A stretch of DNA of 64,000 nucleotides from Chryseobacterium capnotolerans (GTDB taxonomy: Bacteria; Bacteroidota; Bacteroidia; Flavobacteriales; Weeksellaceae), in the NCBI RefSeq assembly GCF_021278965.1, contig NZ_CP065589.1, positions 5,001 to 69,000 of the forward strand, read 5' to 3'. This document shows positions 30,806 to 39,248 of this stretch, one piece after another (the stretch's first letter is position 1; each line of letters starts with the position of its first letter). Position numbers and translations under genes: made by a program. The notes under the pieces were generated by a model, which saw nothing but the letters and a program-made list of their open reading frames with translations, was not told the origin of the DNA and did no database searches.

Positions 30806-31297
30806 TTATAATCCAGTGTCTTCCTTTACGATGAGGTTCGAATCACTCAAAGTACACAGGCAGCCTTTGATCGTTTTGTAAATTCCTGTAATATCAGTTT
30901 CCTTTCCTTTAGCATCAGTTACCGTAATTCCTGTGGAATAGGATTCGTCTTCAGCATAATAAGATTTATATAACTGATATTGATAGCCATTATTAGCAAA
31001 TGAAAGATAATTAAGCTCCATTCCTGCATTTTGTTTTCCGCCGCCTCTCATATAAGATCTGTAGCTAAACTGTTTCCAGCTATCTTTGGTTTTTTCTGAA
31101 GGAAATTCCATTTCTACTTTATTTTTGTTTCCGAAACGATATTGGATATAGGCATCTTTTTTATCTTTTACCAATACCACCTTCTTCTTTCCATTCTTTG
31201 TTTCAAAGGAGTATATGATTTCTTCATTAGGAAGGAGATATTGTGCCCAAATTGACAGAGGAACTGCCAAGGCAAATAAGATCAGAAATTTTTTCAT
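30806..31297 (-). CDS. Exported hypothetical protein
   Basis: A 163-residue protein with a signal peptide ending at SIWAQ. The mature part is mixed alpha/beta with Tyr- and Lys-rich strands and a CLC pair near the C-terminus (TIKGCLCTL). No family recognised. It is the first gene of a two-gene unit with 30113-30792; both encode small exported proteins. A gap of 85 bases separates it from the stop of aroA upstream on the same strand. Confidence 0.75.
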   Translation of the reverse strand: MKKFLILFALAVPLSIWAQYLLPNEEIIYSFETKNGKKKVVLVKDKKDAYIQYRFGNKNKVEMEFPSEKTKDSWKQFSYRSYMRGGGKQNAGMELNYLSFANNGYQYQLYKSYYAEDESYSTGITVTDAKGKETDITGIYKTIKGCLCTLSDSNLIVKEDTGL

Positions 31298-31382
31298 GAT
31301 TGGGTGTAGTTTTTAGATCATGTGGTCATTTGAGAAAATACAATGATTCATCCTCAAATTACCACATGATGAGATTTTCAAA

Positions 31383-32608
31383 TTATTTTGTCATTACACT
31401 GGCAAGATCTTCCCAAAACACCGGGTAAGATTTTTCCACTACATCTTCATCTTCAATAGACAGTTCTCCGATCAGACAGTAAGGCGCAAAACTCATCGCC
31501 ATTCTGTGATCCTGATATGTTTTGATTGAAATATGTTTCTCAGGTTCTCCGAAACTTACAGACTCAATGGTTAAATCAGTGATTTCTGTTTCAGTACCCA
31601 GTTTTTTCAGTTCATTATATAAAGCCTGAAGTCTGTCTGTTTCTTTTACTCTTAATGTTCCCAATCCTGAAATTTCAAAAGGGATTTTCAATGCAGCTGC
31701 TGTTACACAAAGTGTTTGTGCAATATCCGGGCAGTTGTTCATATCCAAAACAATTTTTTCAGGGAAAGAAAAATCAGGCTGAGGCTCCAAAGTCAGTTTG
31801 TGTTCAGCTTCAGAGTAGGTTGTTTTAATGCCGAAGAAATCCTTATAGATTTTTGCAATGGCAGAATCTCCCTGTGTAGATTCTTTGTAAAAGCTCTTTA
31901 GGTGAATAGTCTCTCTTCCCAATGCACAGATCGAGTAGAAGTAAGAAGCCGAACTCCAGTCGCTTTCCACTTCATAGCTTTTGGTGGAAGCTTCATGATC
32001 CGGAGTGAAAGGAGCTACTTTAATTGTATTTCCTTCAAAACTGTTTTGAATCCCGAATCTTGTAAGAATATCAAGAGTCATTTCAATATAAGATCTTGAA
32101 GTCACTTCACCCACAAGATGAATCTCCAATCCGTTTTCAAGTTTTCCTGCAATAAGAAGCAGAGAGGTAATAAACTGGCTGGAAATATTCGCAGGAACAT
32201 TCACAGAAGTCTGCGTAATCTTTTTCCTGTAATTTTTAAAGGAGGAAATCCTTCATTCTCCATATACTCAATCTCAGCACCAAGATCTTTCAAGGCACTT
32301 ACCAGATTTTTGATAGGTCTTTCCTTCATTCTTCCGGAACCGGTAAGGATCGTTGTTTTTCCATCCTGGATAGAGTAGTAGGACGTAAGAAAACGCATGG
32401 CTGTTCCTGCATGGTGAATGTCTACCACATCGGTAACCTCAGATAATGCCTTTTTTAGCAGCTGAGTATCCTGGGAATTGGATAAATTTCCGATTTTTAT
32501 ATTACTAAACAGACTTTCCAGAATCAATAAACGATTCGAAATACTTTTCGAACCGCTGATCTGTACTGTTTTATTTCCTATTAATGTTGATTTTTCTAGC
32601 TTCTTCAT
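31383..32608 (-). CDS. aroA: 3-phosphoshikimate 1-carboxyvinyltransferase (EPSP synthase; one frameshift)
   Basis: This cytoplasmic enzyme of the shikimate pathway transfers enolpyruvyl from PEP to shikimate-3-phosphate. The N-domain has VQISGSKSISNRLLIL and the PEP-loop region HHAGTAMRFLTS. The C-domain has LGTLRVKETDRLQAL and SFGEPEKHISIKTYQDHRMAMSFAP, all characteristic. The start is ATG 32608 (a TTG further out at 32626 is less likely). The frame breaks at the five-T run 32221-32225: adding one base reads ITGKKITQTSVNVPANISSQF across the junction, restoring about 408 residues, close to the compact form usual in Bacteroidota. An essential-type gene split in this way argues for a sequencing error. 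It lies downstream of the MazG and beta-helix lipoprotein genes. Confidence 0.93.
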
Positions 32609-32683
32609 TATTTCTTCATATTTCAAGCCTGAGATCAGATTTCAAATACTTCTATAGACATCTGGAATCTGATCTCAGGAATC

Positions 32684-33010
32684 TTATTTTAATTTTTCAT
32701 TATTTTGATGACGGTCTTTATCACGATCTGTTTTGATTTTCATTTTTCTGTCAAAAGCATCCTGTAGATTAACTCCGGTTTGATTAGCCAGACATAAGGT
32801 AACAAAAAGTACATCTGCCAGTTCCTCACCAAGGTCTTTGGTTTTATCACTTTCCTTTTCACTCTGTTCACCATATCTTCTGGCGATGATTCTTGCCACT
32901 TCACCCACTTCCTCAGTCAGCATAGCCATATTGGTCAGTTCATTAAAATATCTTACACCGATGGTTTTGATCCATTCGTCAACCTGCTGTTGTAATTGAG
33001 TAATTTCCAT
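32684..33010 (-). CDS. MazG-type nucleotide pyrophosphohydrolase
   Basis: A 108-residue all-helical protein with the MazG metal-binding pattern: EE at 33-34 with E37 (MLTEEVGEVARII) and E63 with D66 (GEELADVLFV). Members hydrolyse (d)NTPs to NMP and pyrophosphate as house-cleaning enzymes. Its length and the central insert (RRYGEQSEKESDKTKDL) match the short single-domain MazG-like group of Bacteroidota. Its ATG overlaps the stop of the lipoprotein gene upstream by one base (TAATG), so translation is coupled. Confidence 0.88.
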   Translation of the reverse strand: MEITQLQQQVDEWIKTIGVRYFNELTNMAMLTEEVGEVARIIARRYGEQSEKESDKTKDLGEELADVLFVTLCLANQTGVNLQDAFDRKMKIKTDRDKDRHQNNEKLK

Positions 33011-34419
33011 TATTGATAAGCTCCGATAGTTGGATTAGGAGTTCTAGATTCATTCACAATATCAAAAGGCAGAGTGCCTGCTATTACAGGATCTCCTTTT
33101 CCTTTAGCCGGAGAGGTGGTTTTTACCCTTAGATTCATTTTTGCAGCGAAATAATTCATGAACTGCGGATCTGTATTTTTGATGCTCTGCACCACATTCA
33201 CATTATTGTCGAAGGTAAAACCAGCTTCGGAAGTACTGGAATATTTTAACAGACAGTTTTGAATGAAATATTCAAATTGCTGTCCCGGTGTTTGTTCAAA
33301 CTGAACCGAATTTTCTCGGTCAGAATATACAATACTGTTATATAAGTTAAATTGTTGTAAAGCACCCTGTTCTGTCTGCCCGGCAGCATTTTTCCACTCA
33401 TTTGTTACGAAAATTCCTTTTCTGTCAAACGATTCAATAGATTTAGAATAGTTGGCAATAGTGGCATGAGTATAGTTGTGTTTTCCACCTTTGAAGATCC
33501 CGATACATGATAAACCAGCATTATTCATTACTAAATTTTTGGCAGTTACAGTAGAGTTTACCGCATACATACCATATTCAAAGAAAGTATGAATAAATGA
33601 ATTGTTGATATTGGCTGTTGTCTGGTTCATTTCAAGACCTCTGGTTCCGCCAAATAACCTTGCATGGTTCATATTTAGAATAGAGTTGGGTTCCATTTTG
33701 ATAGAATTCCAGTTTTTAGAAATGGTATCATAATAAGGGTCATTTCTGTCACCACGAAGAATTACCTGATTGTCCAGTGTTCCGTTAATATTTAAAACTG
33801 CATTTTTAGAAACCTTCATTCCACTGTTTTTGTGAAAATAAACTTTGGTTCCCGGATCTATATCCAGTGTGACATTAGGATCTATGGTAAGATCTCCGTA
33901 GATGATTTTCGCTTTATTATTGTTCCATGTTGTAGAAGAAGTAATCACATTGGGGTTCGTGGGAGTCTGAATAAAGAATTCAGCATCCTGAACAACTGAG
34001 AATAGAGTCACATGCTGTTGTCCGGCTGGTCCGGTGAAAATCACTTTGTCTTCAGCAATAGCTTCGGGCCCTGTGGCCTGAGGAGCAATTTCTACATAGA
34101 TATACAGACTGTCTTTTTTTCTTAAAGGAACATCTTTAAAATCATGTCCCGGCTTTCCATCTACATTTATTCTGTATAATGATGCCGCTCCTTTTTCAAG
34201 ATTTATTCTTGGGATCAGAACATCTTTATCTTCATTATTATACACCTTTACTACATAGGTCTCTGAACGCACCTGATGATAAACTGTATCGCAAAATACA
34301 GTATCTCTTGAAAATCTCAGCTGTTGCGAAGGGGCATCAAAGGTAATATCATCCTTATTACATGATACTGTTACGAGGAGCATCCAGAAAGAAAAAGCCA
34401 GTAATAATTTGAATTTCAT
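33010..34419 (-). CDS. Lipoprotein with right-handed beta-helix-like domain
   Basis: A 469-residue lipoprotein with signal and lipobox VTVSC (Cys at 20). An N-terminal Ig-like region (about 35-145) is followed by a repetitive part rich in Asn and short hydrophobic strands, e.g. KIIYGDLTIDPNVTLDIDPGTKVYF and VLNINGTLDNQVILRG. That is the pattern of a right-handed beta-helix (pectate-lyase-like, PbH1). The C-terminal NPTIGAYQ is a common ending of flavobacterial proteins of this type. No catalytic residues can be named. It leads the unit lipoprotein-mazG-aroA. Confidence 0.82.
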   Translation of the reverse strand: MKFKLLLAFSFWMLLVTVSCNKDDITFDAPSQQLRFSRDTVFCDTVYHQVRSETYVVKVYNNEDKDVLIPRINLEKGAASLYRINVDGKPGHDFKDVPLRKKDSLYIYVEIAPQATGPEAIAEDKVIFTGPAGQQHVTLFSVVQDAEFFIQTPTNPNVITSSTTWNNNKAKIIYGDLTIDPNVTLDIDPGTKVYFHKNSGMKVSKNAVLNINGTLDNQVILRGDRNDPYYDTISKNWNSIKMEPNSILNMNHARLFGGTRGLEMNQTTANINNSFIHTFFEYGMYAVNSTVTAKNLVMNNAGLSCIGIFKGGKHNYTHATIANYSKSIESFDRKGIFVTNEWKNAAGQTEQGALQQFNLYNSIVYSDRENSVQFEQTPGQQFEYFIQNCLLKYSSTSEAGFTFDNNVNVVQSIKNTDPQFMNYFAAKMNLRVKTTSPAKGKGDPVIAGTLPFDIVNESRTPNPTIGAYQ

Positions 34420-34499
34420 TGAAATTAATGTTTAGTAAGTTCCAAATTTAACGAAAATACTTTGAATTTCTTATCATGAAAAAAATATTGAATTCAGTA

Positions 34500-34529
34500 T
34501 TTGGATATTAGAAAAAAGTTGTACTTTTG
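34500..34529 (+). promoter_or_regulatory. Promoter of the L31 gene
   Basis: TTTG at 34500-34503 (-33 box) and TACTTTTG at 34522-34529 (-7 box, TAnnTTTG) are separated by 18 bases. This is the best match to the Bacteroidota housekeeping promoter in the window. A 5' UTR of about 65 bases follows before the ATG. Confidence 0.75.
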
Positions 34530-34600
34530 CAACCTAAAATTAGCAGAGAAATATCCATTACTATTTCGAAAGCAAACTTTAATTTTTTAAAAATAGCATT

Positions 34601-34852
34601 ATGAAAAACGGAATCCACCCAGAAAATTATAGACTTGTTGTTTTCAAAGATATGAGTAACGACGAGGTGTTTCTTTGCAAATCTACTGCAGAAACAAAAG
34701 ATACTATTGAGTTCGAAGGACAAGAGTATCCACTAATCAAAATGGAAATCTCTTCAACTTCTCACCCTTTCTACACTGGTAAAGTGAAATTAGTTGACAC
34801 TGCAGGTAGAGTTGATAAGTTCATGAACAAATACAAAAAATTCGCTAAGTAA
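34601..34852 (+). CDS. rpmE2: 50S ribosomal protein L31, type B
   Basis: An 83-residue ribosomal protein. The start [19 protein letters not shown] and the middle [24 protein letters not shown] are diagnostic of type B L31, and the end [13 protein letters not shown] is standard. It lacks the zinc-binding CxxC pairs of type A L31. It sits on the large ribosomal subunit near the subunit bridge. It has a strong promoter of its own and a terminator directly after it, so it is monocistronic. Confidence 0.97.
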   Translation: MKNGIHPENYRLVVFKDMSNDEVFLCKSTAETKDTIEFEGQEYPLIKMEISSTSHPFYTGKVKLVDTAGRVDKFMNKYKKFAK

Positions 34853-34873
34853 TTTTTGTATACTCAAAATATG

Positions 34874-34905
34874 AAAGCCTTTCAATTTTTTGGAAGGCTT
34901 TTTTG
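34874..34905 (+). terminator. Terminator after rpmE2
   Basis: AAAGCCTT (34874-34881) pairs with AAGGCTTT (34894-34901), followed by T residues, 20 bases after the L31 stop. Confidence 0.88.
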
Positions 34906-34973
34906 TGGTTAAAAGATAAATGATAAGAGTTATAAATTAAGGAAAGATGAATTCACAGTATCGTCTTCCATCT

Positions 34974-35045
34974 CTTAGTCTATTATCTATCCGTCTATTA
35001 TCTATCAATCTATTATCTTCGATCTTCTATCTCAACTTCTCTCAT
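34974..35045. repeat. Degenerate TCTATTATC-type simple repeat
   Basis: Several copies of TCTATTATCTATC or close variants follow one another (about 34978-35030), then TCTTCTATCTC. The rest of the gap between rpmE2 and the GlmU-like gene holds no other signal. Confidence 0.7.
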
Positions 35046-35128
35046 CTTTTTTGTATTTTTGTTCAAAACACACCTTAGAAACCAAATATAACTCCCGGAG
35101 TATAAAATCTCCAGTTAAAAATCAAAAA

Positions 35129-36288
35129 ATGCAATTAGTATTTTCAGACGCACAATATTGGGAAGATTTTCTTCCGCTTACCTTTACCCGACCGGTTGCA
35201 GCCATGCGATGCGGAATCCTTACCTTCTCTGAAAGATGGCAGAGAATTCTGGAGAATACCGAAATTTCTTATTTTACAGAAATGTATCTTCAGGATAAGT
35301 TTAAAACCCCGGAAGAAAAGGAAAGCCTTTTTTTAGTTCCGAACTTTATCCCTACAGAATCTGTGATTCAGCAGATCAAAGACCTTAAGCAGGGTGAAGC
35401 GTTAGTATATGAAGATGAGTTGGTAGCAGCGAAGATCAATATGAAGGGTTTTCTCTTCATCAGATCGAAAAAATGACGGATATTAAAGAAGAGCTTATTT
35501 TCTTTAAAAAACCGAAAGATTTATTTACCTATAACCATCATGCTATCGATTTTGATTTTGATCTTCTTACCCAAGGAAGAACTTCTCAGGAATTGTCTTC
35601 CACCAACGGTTTTTTAGGAGATAAAAAAGATCTTTTCATTGAAGAAGGAGCTTCTGTTGAATTCTCAACCATCAATACCAAAACCGGAAAAATCTATATT
35701 GGTAAAAATACAGAGATCATGGAAGGCTGCCATCTTCGCGGGCCTATCGCACTTTGTGATGACTCTAAATTTAATCTTGGTGCCAAAATTTATGGAGCCA
35801 CTACAGTAGGACCACATTGTAAAGTAGGAGGAGAGGTGAACAATATTATTATTTTCGGATATTCCAGTAAAGGTCATGAAGGGTTTGTTGGAAATTCTGT
35901 GATTGGTGAATGGTGTAACTTTGGAGCAGACAGCAATTCATCCAACATGAAAAATAACTACGGAAATGTAAAATTCTGGAGTTATAGAACCAAAGCTTTT
36001 GAAGACACTGGCTTACAGTTTGCCGGCTTGATCATGGGTGATCATTCAAAAACGGCGATCAATACACAGCTGAATACAGGAACTGTCATTGGAGTTGCCT
36101 CCAATATCTTCAAACCAGGTTTCCCACCTAATCTTGTGGAAAACTTTTCATGGGGCGGCTTGAAAGATGATGAAAGATTCAGATTAGATAAAGTCTATGA
36201 AGTAGCAGAAAGAGCCATGGCGAGAAGAAAAGTAGCTTTAACAGAAGAAGATAAGGCGATTTTGAAACATGTTTTTGAAACGTATTAA
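35129..36288 (+). CDS. GlmU-family putative sugar nucleotidyltransferase with left-handed beta-helix (one frameshift)
   Basis: About 387 residues after correction, starting at ATG 35129 (MQLVFSDAQYWEDFLPLTFTRP). The N-terminal part (about 1-120) is a reduced nucleotidyltransferase-like domain. The C-terminal half is a hexapeptide-repeat left-handed beta-helix (GASVEFSTINTKTGKIYIGKNTEIMEGCHLRGP, KIYGATTVGPHCKVGGEVNN). It ends with the conserved WGGLKDDERFRLDKVYEVAERAMARR segment. This matches the GlmU-like proteins of Bacteroidota rather than GlmU itself; the precise substrate is uncertain. The frame breaks at the 4-T run 35449-35452: with one more T it reads KGFSLHQIEKMTDIKEEL through. Monocistronic, with its own terminator. 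Confidence 0.85.
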
Positions 36289-36290
36289 AA

Positions 36291-36323
36291 AAGTAAACCT
36301 CCGGATTTCGGAGGTTTTTTTCG
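36291..36323. terminator. Terminator after the GlmU-like gene
   Basis: AAACCTCCG (36295-36303) pairs with CGGAGGTTT (36309-36317) with T residues after it. It sits between convergent genes and may serve both. Confidence 0.9.
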
Positions 36324-36324
36324 T

Positions 36325-37473
36325 TTAATAATATTCAATTTTCCTAATCCATTTATATAAATCTTTTCCATTTATATTTTTAATAATTTCTGTCCAGTTT
36401 TTTTGCTTATCAAACTTATATTTGAAATTTATTATGATTGGCTCTACGATTTTATCTTCCAGTATAGGTTTATCTAAATAAATTAATCTGATTATATAAT
36501 TTCCTTTGTACTCATACCTGCTATCTTGCCAAAGTTTTTCTTTGTAGTACATGGTTTTTTGTTTCAACTTTTGATCTTTAGTATATATATAAATAGTATA
36601 TGTCTTTTTTCCATCATCATCTATACTTTCAGTTTTGATTATTTTTCCGTTTTCATATATGATGTATGACAATATTTTTCCGTTATTGAAGTCTGTTTGT
36701 TTTATTATATTCCCATGCTCATCATACTCATATTTAAGATGTCTGCCTAAAGATATTTTTTTATTTTGATAATCACTCTTATAATCAAAATACTTCTCTT
36801 CAATTATTTTATATTGGTCATCATACATTTTTATTCTATTCAATTTCTGATGATAAATGGAGTCCTTGCCTTCTGTATAACCTTTGCCTACTTTCTTCCA
36901 AATATCATTTGTAATTGCAAAAATGCTATCCGTCTTTGAAATTGCATCAAACTTGGTAATAAATAAAGGGTTGAAACTTTCAAGGTTATTCCCGTATTTT
37001 TTCATAGGCTCATCCTTTCTTTTATAGTACAATTCTGAGAATTTGGCAGTTTTGCTATTTCCATCATAAAAATAGTGACGAGTACTTTCTGAATACCCTC
37101 TTGTATTTTGAGTCGTCAACCTATTTAAGCTATCATAAACATAATTGTAATCATCTACAATTTTTCCTGATTTATAATACCACGTTTCTTTTGTTATATT
37201 CCGGTTTTTATCATAGAATGTTTCATTATTGATATATCGGCAGAAATCTGTTTCAAACCATGTGTCCTGCATTCTGTTTCTTAGATTTTTTGGAGTCATA
37301 ATTACAGCATGCCCATATTCACTATCATTACTCAAAAAAGTATATGGTCTTGAATCATTTAGAAAAAGGACATATTCTTTTACGAATTTTGGTTTCCCTA
37401 AAATTGAATCTTTTATAACTTGAGCGTTAAAACAAGCAGATAAAAAAAATAAGATAAATAGTATTTGTTTCAT
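36325..37473 (-). CDS. Exported YD-repeat-like hypothetical protein
   Basis: A 382-residue protein with a signal peptide (MKQILFILFFLSACFNAQ). The mature part has many Tyr/Asp/Asn-rich hairpin strands such as DYNYVYDSLNRLTTQNTRGY, LKYEYDEHGNIIKQTDFNNG and WIRKIEYY, which resemble the YD repeats of RHS-like proteins but without an RHS core. A Cys in the signal region (SACFN) could be a lipobox. Function unknown; it is probably a surface or periplasmic beta-rich protein. It is separated by a terminator from the tandem lipoprotein genes upstream. Confidence 0.75.
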   Translation of the reverse strand: MKQILFILFFLSACFNAQVIKDSILGKPKFVKEYVLFLNDSRPYTFLSNDSEYGHAVIMTPKNLRNRMQDTWFETDFCRYINNETFYDKNRNITKETWYYKSGKIVDDYNYVYDSLNRLTTQNTRGYSESTRHYFYDGNSKTAKFSELYYKRKDEPMKKYGNNLESFNPLFITKFDAISKTDSIFAITNDIWKKVGKGYTEGKDSIYHQKLNRIKMYDDQYKIIEEKYFDYKSDYQNKKISLGRHLKYEYDEHGNIIKQTDFNNGKILSYIIYENGKIIKTESIDDDGKKTYTIYIYTKDQKLKQKTMYYKEKLWQDSRYEYKGNYIIRLIYLDKPILEDKIVEPIIINFKYKFDKQKNWTEIIKNINGKDLYKWIRKIEYY

Positions 37474-37486
37474 ATTTCATCACTTG

Positions 37487-37509
37487 AAAAAGCCTCCGAA
37501 GAGGCTCTA
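37487..37509 (-). terminator. Terminator of the tandem lipoprotein unit
   Basis: On the minus strand AGCCTC-TTCG-GAGGCT, a 6-bp stem with a UUCG tetraloop, is followed by TTTTTC. It lies a few bases after the stop of the third lipoprotein. Confidence 0.85.
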
Positions 37510-37510
37510 T

Positions 37511-38083
37511 TTATTGCTTAGTGAAAGTCAAATCTTTTGTTTCAGGTAGATAAATGTTAATATCTGTTCCGGGTGGACATCTTTTGCTGTCAAGAATTAT
37601 ATCGTTTGGGCGATATTCCCATGATATTTGAGTACTATTAAGCCTTTTTAAAATTATACTTCCCCAGCCTACACCACAATTAGTACCTCCATAATATAAT
37701 AAAAGTTTATTTCCATTATCTTCAACCCACATGCTATAAATGGAGTGTATTAATTGTTGCTCAGGTAAATTCATACCCTGAGTATTTTGAACTACTTGAT
37801 CTGAAGAATTTTTAATAATATATTTAATAGATAATACATCTTTATAATATTTGTATTGACTACCATCAAAAAGTTTATGAATAAGTTTATTAATGAATAA
37901 CGTTATTTTATTATTCTGATAAGAAGCTTCATAAGTTCCAATGAAAGAGTTTAGTTCATTATTAGTATCTTTTAAGTAGGAGTAATTGGGAATTTCTGTA
38001 TAATCAGTCCTTAAAGGATAAATTTGTTGCGCTCTACATGAAAACACAACAAAAATCCCCATTATAATTAGACCATTTCTCAT
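37511..38083 (-). CDS. Tandem paralogous lipoprotein, copy 3 (DUF6705-like)
   Basis: A 190-residue lipoprotein. I start at ATG 38083 because it gives MRNGLIIMGIFVVFSC, a lipoprotein signal, and because it overlaps the stop of copy 2 by one base (TAATG). It shares with copies 1 and 2 the blocks IPNYSYLKDTNNELNSFIGTYEA, LSIKYIIKNSSDQVVQ, QISWEYRPNDI, CPPGTDINIYLPETKDL and FTKQ at the C-terminus. I believe this corresponds to a Bacteroidota family of small lipoproteins listed as DUF6705, but that name is from memory. Function unknown; an immunity-like role is possible given tandem duplication behind the larger 39249-40643 gene. Confidence 0.8.
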   Translation of the reverse strand: MRNGLIIMGIFVVFSCRAQQIYPLRTDYTEIPNYSYLKDTNNELNSFIGTYEASYQNNKITLFINKLIHKLFDGSQYKYYKDVLSIKYIIKNSSDQVVQNTQGMNLPEQQLIHSIYSMWVEDNGNKLLLYYGGTNCGVGWGSIILKRLNSTQISWEYRPNDIILDSKRCPPGTDINIYLPETKDLTFTKQ

Positions 38084-38656
38084 TACTGTTTTGTAAATAT
38101 TAAATCCTTTGTCTCTGGTAAATATATCTTTGTATCTAAGGTTGGAGGACATTTGCTGGCTGTTGTTACAATATCATTGGGTCTATATTCCCATGAGATT
38201 TGTGTTGAATTAATCTTCTTTAATTTAATTTCTCCAAAACCAACGTTACAATTAGTTCCATTATATATTAACTCTGCTTTATTTCCATTTTCTATAACCC
38301 ATAAGCTATAAATTGTATATTTAAGGCTATTATCGGGTAATCCTATATTTTTAGTATCTTGTAATATAGCGCCAGAAGAATCTTTGGCAATGTATTTTAC
38401 AGATAGAACGTCCCTGTAGATTTGCTTTCCTTTAGTATTAAAAAAGCTTGTCATTTTCTTTAGTAATATAAAGAATGATTTGAACTCCATTATAAACTGA
38501 TGAGTATATACCTACAAATGATTGAAGTTCATTGTTTGTATCTTTCAAGTGAGACATATTAGGAACATTATTTACTGAAGTTAACAAAGGATAAGTTTGT
38601 TGCGCTTTACAAAAAAGCACAACAAATATTCCCAATATTTTAAATAAACATTTCAC
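38083..38656 (-). CDS. Tandem paralogous lipoprotein, copy 2 (one frameshift)
   Basis: About 190 residues after correction. It starts with GTG at 38656, which overlaps the TAG of copy 1 (TAGTG), and gives the lipoprotein signal KILGIFVVLFCKAQ. The blocks HLKDTNNELQSFVGIY, ILYITKENDKLF, YRDVLSVKYIAKDSSG, ISWEYRPNDIVTTASKCPPTLDTKIYLP and ETKDLIFTKQ align with its neighbours. The frame breaks at the 6-base A run 38440-38445 (T run on the coding strand, one too many): KLF runs directly into NTKGKQIYRDV when one base is removed. Its C-terminal 30 residues are almost identical to those of copy 1, so the duplication or a conversion is recent. Confidence 0.8.
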
Positions 38657-39228
38657 TATTGTTTAGTAAAAATTAAATCCTTCGTTTCCGGTAAATAGAT
38701 CTTTGTATCCAAAGTTGGAGGACATTTGCTTGCAGTTGTTACAATATCATCCGGACGATATTCCCAAGATAACTGAGTTGAATTAATTTTCTTTAAACGA
38801 ATATCTCCCCATCCTACGCTACAATTTGTCCCACTATAAATAAAATTGATGATACCTTGAGAAGGTGTTGTGCCAATGCTATATAATTCAATATTGTATA
38901 AATTATTATTTTGTGTATCCTGTAAGGTAACTCCTGCTGAATTTTTAACAATATACTTTACTATCAATGCATCCATATAGTAATTTTTTTTAGCACTTTC
39001 TTCTAATTTATTTTCTTGTTTGGTAATGAATATGGTAACTTCATTACCATTAAAGTTAGCTTTGTAGATTCCTATATAGGGATTTAACTCGTTATTAGTA
39101 TCTTTTAGGTGAGCACCATTAGGAATAGTTGAAAAAGCAGTGTTAAGAGGTAAAATTTGCCCTTTACATGATATCAGATTTATGGTTAATATAAATACCA
39201 TTAGTATTTTGGATTGTATTATATTCAT
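38656..39228 (-). CDS. Tandem paralogous lipoprotein, copy 1 (DUF6705-like)
   Basis: A 190-residue lipoprotein with signal and lipobox LISC (MNIIQSKILMVFILTINLISCKGQ). It contains IPNGAHLKDTNNELNPYIGIY, VTIFITKQENKL, YMDALIVKYIVKNSAG, GTNCSVGWGDIRLKKINSTQLSWEYRPDD and a C-terminal KDLIFTKQ. It is the first of three head-to-tail copies, each about 573 bases from start to start. It lies 20 bases after the stop of the 464-residue lipoprotein gene, so all four genes form one unit. Confidence 0.82.
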   Translation of the reverse strand: MNIIQSKILMVFILTINLISCKGQILPLNTAFSTIPNGAHLKDTNNELNPYIGIYKANFNGNEVTIFITKQENKLEESAKKNYYMDALIVKYIVKNSAGVTLQDTQNNNLYNIELYSIGTTPSQGIINFIYSGTNCSVGWGDIRLKKINSTQLSWEYRPDDIVTTASKCPPTLDTKIYLPETKDLIFTKQ

Positions 39229-39248
39229 ATTATTTTATTTTTAAATTA

